A stretch of DNA of 64,000 bases from Myxococcales bacterium (GTDB lineage: Bacteria; Myxococcota_A; Polyangia; Nannocystales; Nannocystaceae), in contig JACKDV010000006.1 in the NCBI GenBank assembly GCA_020633315.1, forward strand, positions 186,001 through 250,000, read 5' to 3'. How positions within the stretch are numbered: position 1 is the stretch's first letter; the number at the start of each line of letters is the position of its first letter. This document shows, in pieces, positions 38,200 through 49,959 of this stretch. A program made the translations under genes and the position numbers. The notes beneath the pieces were generated by a model, which saw only the letters and a list, made by a program, of their open reading frames with translations, searched no databases and had not been told where the DNA came from.

Positions 38200-38571
38200 G
38201 TGAGCGCAGCCGAGCGCCTCGATGCGGCCTTTGGGGCCCTGGCCGACCCCGTGCGGCGGGCCATCCTGCTGCGCCTGGTCGAGGGCGAGGCCACCGTGGG
38301 CGAGCTCGCGGAGCCATTCGAGATCTCGCAGCCCGCGGTGTCGCGGCACCTCAAGGTCCTCGAGGGGGCAGGGCTGATCGTGCGCCGGGTGGACGGCACG
38401 CGACGGCCGTGTCGGCTGGCCCCGGGATCCCTCGACGACCTCGACGACTACCTCGCGCGGCTGCGCGAGGCGCTGGAGATCAACTACTCCCGGCTCGACC
38501 GGCTGCTGGCGGCCACGCGCGCGAGCACGGCCGAGCCCCACGAGAGGAAGAAGGAAGGACGGAAGTCATGA
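38200..38571 (+). CDS. ArsR-family winged-helix transcriptional regulator
   Basis: The 123-residue protein has the ArsR fold: LDAAFGALADPVRRAILLRL, then the helix-turn-helix TVGELAEPFEISQPAVSRHLKVLEGAGLI and the wing VRRVDGTRRPCRLA. No metal-binding ELCVCDL motif is present, so it belongs to the metal-independent regulators that pair with SRPBCC proteins. An in-frame ATG at 38182 lies inside the operator, so GTG 38200 is preferred. The stop overlaps the SRPBCC gene start by ATGA. It probably represses its own operon. Confidence 0.88.
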   Translation: MSAAERLDAAFGALADPVRRAILLRLVEGEATVGELAEPFEISQPAVSRHLKVLEGAGLIVRRVDGTRRPCRLAPGSLDDLDDYLARLREALEINYSRLDRLLAATRASTAEPHERKKEGRKS

Positions 38572-39050
38572 GCCTGACCCTGGAGCTCGAAGGCGACACC
38601 GTGGTGGTGGCGAGGCGCCGCTTCGCCGCGCCCCCCGAGGACGTATACCGGGCGCACATGGAGCCCGCGCTGATCCAGCAGTGGCTGCTCGGCCCCGACG
38701 GCTGGTCGATGCCCGTGTGCATCAACGAGGGTCGAGTCGGCGGCAAGATCCGCTACGAGTGGAGCAATGGCGACGGCCAGGGCTTCTACCTCACCGCCGA
38801 GATCCTCGAGCTCGATCCCCCGCACCGCATCGTGCACGTGGAGCGGATGCACCTGCCCGACCCCACCCCCGACAACCGGGTGGAGACCACCTTCACCGCC
38901 GACGGCGAGGGCACGCTGATGGTGATGCGCATGAGCCTGCCCGACGCCGCCACCCGCAAGGCGATGCTGGAGACCGGCATGGAGCACGGCATGGAGGCCT
39001 CCTACGCGCGGCTCGAGGACCAGATCACCTCGACGATGCCAGCGGGCTGA
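38568..39050 (+). CDS. SRPBCC/AHSA1-domain protein
   Basis: The 160-residue protein has the START-like lipid/ligand cavity fold of the AHSA1 family: VVVARRRFAAPPEDVYRAHMEP at the start, IQQWLLGPDGW, the GGKIRYEWSNGDG strand pair, and a final long helix (KAMLETGMEHGMEASYARLEDQI). It is coupled to the ArsR gene by a 4-base overlap and an AGGAAGGAC ribosome-binding site inside that gene. ArsR/SRPBCC pairs are widespread; the SRPBCC partner is thought to bind a small ligand, which is unknown here. Confidence 0.88.
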   Translation: MSLTLELEGDTVVVARRRFAAPPEDVYRAHMEPALIQQWLLGPDGWSMPVCINEGRVGGKIRYEWSNGDGQGFYLTAEILELDPPHRIVHVERMHLPDPTPDNRVETTFTADGEGTLMVMRMSLPDAATRKAMLETGMEHGMEASYARLEDQITSTMPAG

Positions 39051-39061
39051 GCCCGCCCGCG

Positions 39062-39892
39062 TCACTCGCAGTGCTTGCCCGAGGCCTCGGCCGCGCGGGC
39101 GAAGCCATCGAGCGCGCTGCGACAGGCGTCGTCGGTGACCCCCGCCGCCCCCAGGCCCTCGCAGTGCGTGGCCGAGCCGCCGGCCACCGTGGAGCAGCAG
39201 CGCACCGCCTGCTGGCAGAGCTCGGAGGCCTGGTGGCTCGCCGCCGCCGGCGGGCTCGCGCCCGGCATGGTCGGGCTGGTCTCCACCTGCATCGTCGACA
39301 CCCAGATCGACACGCCCACGCCCACCAGCGCGCCCACGATCCCGAGCACCATTCCCACCTTGGCCCCCGCGGGCATGGTGGCCGGCTGCACGGGGATCAT
39401 GCCCGGCGCAGCCGCGGGTCCGGCCCCGTACTGCATCCGCGGGGCCCCGTACTGCTGCATCGGGGGCGCGGCCCCGTAGGGCGAGGGTGGGCTCGCGGCG
39501 GGGCCCGGCATGGCCCCGGTCCCCACGCCCTCGAGCGCCAGCTTGGCGGGGTCGGCCGGATCGATCCGCACCTGCACCGTCGCCCCCGGCTGGAGCTGCG
39601 GCACCTGCAGCTCCGACACCAGGGTGGTGAGCTGCGCCGCGTAGGGCGGGCGGCCGTAGGGCTGCACCTGGAGCTGGAGCACGAGCTGCAGGTGGCGATG
39701 CACGCCCGTGGTCACCGTCATGCCGCCCATCTGGGTCCCCAGCACCTGGGCCGGCGCGGGGACGCCCACGGCCAGCAGCCGCCGGGTCTCGGCCTGCTGC
39801 CTCGACAGCCCCCCGAGCACGCGCCGCACCATCAGCAGCACGGGCACGACGACGACGAGGGTGATGACGGTAACGAGGACTCCCACCGGCAT
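39062..39892 (-). CDS. Membrane protein with two helices and Cys-rich C-terminus
   Basis: The 276-residue protein starts with a membrane helix (VGVLVTVITLVVVVPVLLMV), a beta-rich domain (LAVGVPAPAQVLGTQMGG, QLVLQLQVQPYG, VQVRIDPADPAKLAL) and a Pro/Gly/Ala/Tyr/Gln-rich linker. A second helix (VGMVLGIVGALVGVGVSIWV) leads to a C-terminal tail with six Cys. The beta-rich part resembles small DUF3592-like domains, uncertainly. It probably spans the inner membrane with a disulfide-bonded periplasmic tail. Function unknown. Confidence 0.65.
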   Translation of the reverse strand: MPVGVLVTVITLVVVVPVLLMVRRVLGGLSRQQAETRRLLAVGVPAPAQVLGTQMGGMTVTTGVHRHLQLVLQLQVQPYGRPPYAAQLTTLVSELQVPQLQPGATVQVRIDPADPAKLALEGVGTGAMPGPAASPPSPYGAAPPMQQYGAPRMQYGAGPAAAPGMIPVQPATMPAGAKVGMVLGIVGALVGVGVSIWVSTMQVETSPTMPGASPPAAASHQASELCQQAVRCCSTVAGGSATHCEGLGAAGVTDDACRSALDGFARAAEASGKHCE

Positions 39893-40095
39893 TCGATCGA
39901 TCCGTTCCTGCTCCGAGGCTACCCCCTCGCGAGCGCCTCGTCCGACGCGATCGACCGCCTCGTGATGCACGGCGATGCAGCTCGCAACGTTGCGCGCCGC
40001 GTGTGGTGTCGCAGGCCACGACGGCGGGAGCGCGGGGAATACCCACGGATCTCGGACCCTTGGGGCTTGGCCCGCGTCTTGAAGAACCAGCGGGC

Positions 40096-40926
40096 ATGGC
40101 ATCGAAGACTTCCGACCGCTCCTCCTCCATCCCCTCTCGCCGCGGCCTGCGTCCGCTGCTGGGCCTAGGCCTCGTGGCCTCGCTGCCCGCCCTGATGGGC
40201 GCCGAAGGGGGCTGCACGCTGCTGCAGGGAACGCTGGAGAGCCCGGTCCAGGCCATCACCGTCCTGCGCGAGCACGCCGATGGCTCGGTGGACGTGGACC
40301 TGGTGGTGATCTCCACCGCCGACGGCGAGCAGCGCTACGTCACCACGGTGGAGAACGCCGAGCTGCGCACGCCGCAGGGCGATCTGATCGCCCTCACCCA
40401 GGACGAGGACGGCCACTACCGCGCCAGCAGCCACGACCAGGACGAGCTCGTCTACGAGCCCGGCGGCACCAACTACCGCGTGACCTTCGACCTCGACGAC
40501 GAGCAGATGGCGGGCGAGGACGCGGGCGGTGACTTCATCGCGGTGGTGCAGGCCCCCGACGCCGAGCCGAGCTTCGAGCTGAGCAAGGCCCCCGACTTCG
40601 CCGGCGACACCTCGAGCATCCGGTGGGCGCCCGCCGAGCTCGAGGGGCTGCTCGAGATCCGCGACGCCAGCGGGGAGATCGTGTTCAGCACCTTCGACCT
40701 GGCCACCCCGAATTTCGACGGCGGCAAGTGGGGCAGCCTCATCCACCGCGGCCACGCGGACCTGCCCGTCGACGTGTTCGCCGAGCCCGGTCGCTACACC
40801 CTGTCGTTCTGCGCCGTGCAGTCGCAGGAGGGCCTCGACGAGGAGCTCAGCGCCGGGCTGGGCGTGCTCTCGGGCTTCCTCGCCGGCCGCTGCGTCGACG
40901 ACCTGGTGATCGACGTGGCGCAGTGA
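40096..40926 (+). CDS. Exported protein of unknown function
   Basis: The 276-residue protein has an Arg-containing N-terminus and a hydrophobic segment (LRPLLGLGLVASLPALMGAEGGC), so it is exported; the Cys after EGG is a poor lipobox, so a lipid anchor is uncertain. The mature part is beta-rich and acidic (VDVDLVVISTADGEQRYVTTVENAELRTP, VTFDLDDEQ). Two Cys near the C-terminus may form a disulfide. No family is recognised. The ATG used begins the signal segment. Confidence 0.65.
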   Translation: MASKTSDRSSSIPSRRGLRPLLGLGLVASLPALMGAEGGCTLLQGTLESPVQAITVLREHADGSVDVDLVVISTADGEQRYVTTVENAELRTPQGDLIALTQDEDGHYRASSHDQDELVYEPGGTNYRVTFDLDDEQMAGEDAGGDFIAVVQAPDAEPSFELSKAPDFAGDTSSIRWAPAELEGLLEIRDASGEIVFSTFDLATPNFDGGKWGSLIHRGHADLPVDVFAEPGRYTLSFCAVQSQEGLDEELSAGLGVLSGFLAGRCVDDLVIDVAQ

Positions 40927-41074
40927 GCCGCGGCGCGCCACGAAACGTCGCTCGTGGCGGCGGCGCCGAGGCGGGCGCGGAGCGGAGCGATCCCACGATG
41001 GTCGCCCGCGCCGGGCCGCCCGGTGGCCGCGGGATCCGTGGTATGCCCCTCGGCACCACCCCGCTGCTGCTGCC

Positions 41075-43018
<1,944 letters not shown>

Positions 43019-43039
43019 TCGAGTAGTCGAGCGCTCGAG

Positions 43040-43054
43040 CGGGGCGGCGCCCCG
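43040..43054. terminator. Short GC hairpin after acs
   Basis: CGGGGC/GCCCCG 6-bp stem with a GGC loop between the convergent stops of acs and the following minus-strand gene. It is weak and without a T-run. Confidence 0.3.
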
Positions 43055-43060
43055 GCGGAC

Positions 43061-43507
43061 CTACTCGCTGGCGAGCGCGGCGTCGATTGCCTTGCGGAAC
43101 GAGTCGCGATCGCGGTGCCCCTTGAGGGCGCCGCGGAACAGCAGCCCCACCGCGCCCACCGTCATGCCGATGAGGGCGGAGCGGAACAACACGTGGAGGC
43201 CGGCCCACTGGGAGCGGTTGTTGCGGAACAGCCCGACGAACTCGTCGCGGACGGGGCCATCGTGGCTCTCGAGCCCCTCGGCGTCCCAGAACACGTGGGC
43301 CGCTCCCGAGCGCGCCATGAGCTGCTGGATCGGGGGCTTGACCGTGTCGATGGCGTCGGAGACGAACGAGCCGATCACCTCGGTCACCACCACGTGGGGG
43401 CTCAGCACCATGACGGTGGCGGAGCTGGGCCCCTGCTCCCACCGGTGGATCCTCTCCGGCTCATAGGGCCACTTGGCTCGTCGTTCGGCTGTGCTACCGT
43501 AGGGCAT
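43061..43507 (-). CDS. Small SpoIIAA/STAS-like protein
   Basis: The 148-residue protein has an alternating pattern close to SpoIIAA-like domains: a first strand VMVLSPHVVVTEVIGSF, helix SDAIDTVKPPIQQLMARSG, strand AHVFWDAEGLESHDGPVRDEF and strand AGLHVLFRSALIGMTVG. Such proteins are small cytoplasmic modules, sometimes membrane-attached. The assignment is weak and function is unknown. The start ATG was taken from the longest frame; no strong ribosome-binding site helps. Confidence 0.55.
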   Translation of the reverse strand: MPYGSTAERRAKWPYEPERIHRWEQGPSSATVMVLSPHVVVTEVIGSFVSDAIDTVKPPIQQLMARSGAAHVFWDAEGLESHDGPVRDEFVGLFRNNRSQWAGLHVLFRSALIGMTVGAVGLLFRGALKGHRDRDSFRKAIDAALASE

Positions 43508-43731
43508 TACGAGGCGCTCATCGATCGAGGGGATGCACGAGCGCGGCGCCCCGCCCTCGGCGTGCTCAAGCTAGCACCACGGTCGTGGAGCTCACCCGTC
43601 CTCGTGCGGGCCGATCGGCCCCTCCGAGACATTTCGTGGCATTTCACCGCTCGTCCCGCCGATGTCTCTGCATCGAACGGGACAGCTCCCTCGATCACGT
43701 TGGCACTCGTCGTCGGGTTTTCCCTGCCCGA

Positions 43732-43755
43732 TGACGATCCGTGGTTGGATCGTCA
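43732..43755. repeat. Perfect 9-bp inverted repeat upstream of the 43870 gene
   Basis: TGACGATCC and GGATCGTCA are separated by GTGGTT. It lies in the 362-base gap 43508-43869, which otherwise shows no convincing gene and is less G+C-rich than its surroundings. It could be an operator or a hairpin. Confidence 0.55.
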
Positions 43756-43869
43756 CGAAGGGCCATCATGGATCCCGAGGACCGGCTCGAGAGCCGAGTC
43801 GTCGATTTCCTCGCCCGCTTCGGGCCGGCTCCTCCCCGCGCAGGAACCGCCCCCTGCTATGCTGGACGA

Positions 43870-44301
43870 ATGCTCCGCTCGGTGCTCGCCCTCGGCCTCG
43901 CCCCGCTGCTGCTCGTGGCCTGCTCGGATCGGGCGGTCCCCAGCGACGACATGGGCGACGAGTCCGGCGACACCATGTCGGGCGATCCCCAGGCGGGGGT
44001 CCAGCCCACGGAGCCGGGGGTGATGTACTCGCCCTGCCAGCGCTCGGCCGAGTGCGCCCCGCTGGAGTTCTGCGTGTTCCCATCGGGCGAGTCGGGCTAC
44101 TGCACCGCGGCCTGCAGCGCGCCCACCGATCCCGGCAACTGCGAGCCGCCCCCCGGCGATCAGCCGCAGGCCTGCTTCGACATCGGGCTGGAGGACGGCC
44201 GCTGGGTGTGCGCGCTCGACTGTGCGAGCGCGCCCTGTCCCCAGGGCATGCGCTGCGAGCAGATCGAGACCGCCGCCGGAGCGCGCTCGATCTGCTTCTG
44301 A
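43870..44301 (+). CDS. Small cysteine-rich lipoprotein
   Basis: The 143-residue protein starts with a typical lipoprotein signal peptide (LRSVLALGLAPLLLVAC, Cys18), then an acidic Gly/Ser/Asp linker. The mature part has at least ten Cys in pairs such as CQRSAEC, CTAAC and CASAPC, as expected for a disulfide-rich surface protein. It resembles the Cys-rich lipoprotein at 220 in layout but not closely in sequence. The ATG follows a TGGACGA context. Unknown function. Confidence 0.75.
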   Translation: MLRSVLALGLAPLLLVACSDRAVPSDDMGDESGDTMSGDPQAGVQPTEPGVMYSPCQRSAECAPLEFCVFPSGESGYCTAACSAPTDPGNCEPPPGDQPQACFDIGLEDGRWVCALDCASAPCPQGMRCEQIETAAGARSICF

Positions 44302-44433
44302 CCTCGCCCGCGTGCGTGTACGCTCGACGGCCACTCGGCGCCCAGCAAGGGCTCGACGCGGCTCGACGGAGCGAACGCGCGCCCGCGCGACGATCCCTGG
44401 TCAGCGCCCGGCCTCTGCGATACCCAGGACGTC

Positions 44434-47397
<2,964 letters not shown>

Positions 47398-47418
47398 GCC
47401 GCGACACGCCGAGCCGGG

Positions 47419-48312
47419 CTACGAGCAGCCCTCGGGCGGAACCACCACCGGGGCCAGGTCGTCGATGGGGATCCCGGAGGGCTCGTCGTCGGTGCGTAGC
47501 TCGTGCACCTGGGTGGCGTCGACCGTGAACGCAGGGGTCGACCCCGTCCAGTCGACGAGGATCCGCAGCAGCGTGCCCTTGCGGGTGGAGGCCCACAGCC
47601 GATCGTCGGCGTCGAAGGCCAGGCCGGTGATCTCGCCCGGCAGGCCGGTGATGGGGACCTCGTCGCGGGAGTTGTCGCTCAGGTCCAGCAGGTAGCCGTC
47701 CCCCGCCTCCGAGACCACCAGCACGAGCTCGGCCGCCACGAAGGCCATGTCGCCCCCCGTGCCGCTGTCGAAGATCCGAGGGCCGCCGGTGCCCTGCCCC
47801 GGATCGACGGGCACGAAGAGGCTGGTGTCGAAGGTGCCCAGCCACACCATGCCGCTGGCGTCGAAGCCAGCGCGGCCCACCGGCGCGATCTGTGGCTCCG
47901 CCACCGGGATCCCCTGCAGGGCCACGTCGAAGGTGACGGGGTCGACGGTCCTGAGGGTCATCGGGTTGTTGATCGGGCTGATGTAGATCATCCCGCTGCC
48001 GGGATGGGTGCCGATCGCCCAGCTCTCCACGAGCTGGTTGTCGCTCAGCTCCCGCGAGACCACGCCCGAGTCGAGGTCGAGCAGGTAGAGGTCGCCGACC
48101 TCGTTGATGGCGTAGAGATCGGCGCCGCAGCGGGCGTCGGTGCCCCCCGTGCCGCTCGCTCCCCCCGTGTCGTCGGTGTCGCGCCCCGTGGTCGGCTCGG
48201 TGGTCCGACCGGTGGAGGCGCCCGTGTCGGCGCCGTCGGGATCGTACTCGGGGTTGACCGTGGCGCAGGCGACCACGAGCAGCAGAGCCGAGCTGAGGAC
48301 GAAGCGCCGCAT
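47419..48312 (-). CDS. Lipoprotein with a predicted beta-propeller-like sensor domain
   Basis: The 297-residue protein has a lipobox LLVVAC (Cys16) and a Thr/Gly/Asp linker of about 45 residues. The rest is beta-rich with repeated blade-like units (DLYAINEVGDLYLLDLDSG, GFDASGMVWLGTF, GDGYLLDLSDN, GLAFDADDRLWASTRKGTLLRI), resembling a WD40/NHL propeller. It is likely a surface protein. The start is fixed by GGGAG three bases before the ATG; the upstream in-frame ATG lacks one. It ends convergent with kinase 2, 21 bases apart. Confidence 0.75.
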   Translation of the reverse strand: MRRFVLSSALLLVVACATVNPEYDPDGADTGASTGRTTEPTTGRDTDDTGGASGTGGTDARCGADLYAINEVGDLYLLDLDSGVVSRELSDNQLVESWAIGTHPGSGMIYISPINNPMTLRTVDPVTFDVALQGIPVAEPQIAPVGRAGFDASGMVWLGTFDTSLFVPVDPGQGTGGPRIFDSGTGGDMAFVAAELVLVVSEAGDGYLLDLSDNSRDEVPITGLPGEITGLAFDADDRLWASTRKGTLLRILVDWTGSTPAFTVDATQVHELRTDDEPSGIPIDDLAPVVVPPEGCS

Positions 48313-48315
48313 GAT

Positions 48316-48320
48316 CTCCC
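48316..48320 (-). promoter_or_regulatory. Shine-Dalgarno GGGAG of the propeller lipoprotein
   Basis: GGGAG is followed by ATC and the ATG at 48312 on the minus strand. It favours this start over the in-frame ATG at 48405. Confidence 0.6.
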
Positions 48321-48411
48321 GATCACCACGATACCGTCGTCGCGCGACGGGAGGAAGCGCCCGCGACGACCCGTCCCGCTCCTGGAGCGAAACGCCGATC
48401 CCCACCGCGGA

Positions 48412-48660
48412 TCAGAGCACGCAGCCGAAGCGAGCCAGCCGCAGCTCGTGCTCGCCGAAGAGCTGGGCCGAGGTGTACGACACCCACGCATCACCGCCGT
48501 GCATGGCAACCGCGGGCCTCGTGCTCGGTGCCCGCGCTGCCCCACATGCCGTCGGTGCTCGCTCGCGAGGGCGTGCCGCCATCGGCCACACGTGGCGATC
48601 CGAAGCGTTGCAGACCACGACGGTAGGGCGGCCCTCGATGCTCGGCCCACGTCGCAAGCC
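48412..48660 (-). pseudogene. C-terminal relic of a repeat/propeller-type protein
   Basis: On the minus strand the frame reads TVVVCNASD, then AVAMHGGDAWVSYTSAQLFGE and HELRLARFG before its stop at 48412. This reads like the last blade of a BNR/propeller protein, but there is no start, signal peptide or further blades; upstream the frame runs antisense into the lipoprotein at 48725. It is a probable gene remnant in the 412-base gap 48313-48724, which shows nothing else. Confidence 0.4.
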
Positions 48661-48724
48661 ACTGGAATCATTGACCCATCGGCCGTGCGCCCCGGATGGA
48701 TCGGCCTTCGCTTCAGGGCCCGGC

Positions 48725-49735
48725 ATGCTCCGCCGCACGCTGCTCACCTCCGCCCTGCTGACCGCAACCATCGTCCCCGGCACCGGCTGCTGGATGGACT
48801 CGGGCTCCGGCACTCCGCTCATCGAGGCCGAGGACGTGCGCATGGAGCCGCCCGGCACCATGGGCTTTCGGCAGCTCGGAGACAAGGGCGAGGTGTACGG
48901 GCTGGCCCTCGACGTCTCCGACGACGTCAACCACTGGGTGACCGACATCGCGGTGGGCATGTCGAAGCTGGTGCACGAGCTCGACCAGCACCCGGCCACC
49001 CGCGAGGAGGGCGACTGGCGGGTCTACGGGCCCCAAGACGACGAGGACGGCCGCGACGGCGCGTGGATGGTGAAGATCACCGGCGACTCCGCGGCCGCCA
49101 GCTTCGAGGTGTACATCGGCCGCCGCGGCGCGAGCGAGGAGCAGATGCGCCTGCTGATCTCGGGCGACGTCTCGGTGGTGGAGAGCGAGCGCGACGGTCG
49201 CTTCACCATCGACTTCGACACCATCCGCGAGCTCGAGGATCTCATCGACGGCGTGAACGCCGATGCCGACTACGGGGGCAAGATCACCGTCTCGTTCGAG
49301 CGCAACGCCGACACCCTCTACAAGCGGGTCGAGCTGGATTTCGACGGCTTCTACGCCGACGACGGCGAGGACGATCTGGACTTCGACGGCGAGAGCTACC
49401 TGTACCACCGCGAGGACGACGGGGCCGGTCGCTTCCACTTCGCCACCTGGAGCTCGTTCGAGGGCGAGTGGAGCGGCCCCGCGCTCGAGCGCATGACGGT
49501 GGACATGCGCTGGGACGCCGACGAGGCCGGCCGCGCCCAGGGCAGCGTGGTGGAGGTGGACGGCGTGGGCGACCTGCGGCACGGCGATCTGACGGTGGCC
49601 GAGTGCTTCGACGGCAACGGCGGCCTGACCTGGCGCAGCCTCGACGAGCCCTACCTCGGGTACGAGCCCGACTACGCCTTCGGCGACGAGAAGACCTGCG
49701 TCTTCGGCGAGTCCGACATGATCGCCCGCGAGTAG
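48725..49735 (+). CDS. Lipoprotein of unknown function
   Basis: The 336-residue protein has a signal peptide with a probable lipobox (TATIVPGTGC). The mature part is acidic and beta-rich: YGLALDVSDDVNHWVTDIAVGM, AASFEVYIGRRG, ITVSFERNADTLYKRVELDFDGFY, VDMRWDADEAGRAQ. It resembles myxobacterial proteins that measure as transthyretin- or lipocalin-like beta domains, but no family can be named. One Cys pair near the C-terminus. Not in an evident operon. Confidence 0.7.
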   Translation: MLRRTLLTSALLTATIVPGTGCWMDSGSGTPLIEAEDVRMEPPGTMGFRQLGDKGEVYGLALDVSDDVNHWVTDIAVGMSKLVHELDQHPATREEGDWRVYGPQDDEDGRDGAWMVKITGDSAAASFEVYIGRRGASEEQMRLLISGDVSVVESERDGRFTIDFDTIRELEDLIDGVNADADYGGKITVSFERNADTLYKRVELDFDGFYADDGEDDLDFDGESYLYHREDDGAGRFHFATWSSFEGEWSGPALERMTVDMRWDADEAGRAQGSVVEVDGVGDLRHGDLTVAECFDGNGGLTWRSLDEPYLGYEPDYAFGDEKTCVFGESDMIARE

Positions 49736-49959
49736 GCGGAGGGCGGCGGCATCGACGAGGGCGGCGGGACCAAGGGGCTCCGCCGCCCTTCGCCGTCTGC
49801 ACGTGGCCGCCACGCCGGCGTGGCCCGAGCGGCCCGTCGGCGCCGGTGGAGCGACGGGCGGGCCCGGCGGATGACTCGCGCCCGAGGATGCGCCGGCTTG
49901 GGGCTATCATCGGCAGGGACGGCAGGAATCGATCCCGCGTGTCGTTGCCCGAAGAAGCG

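Noticed and set aside
43508..43869. Possible gene fragment in the gap before the 43870 lipoprotein
   Set aside because: Frames on both strands are short and unpatterned; only a perfect dyad could be supported.
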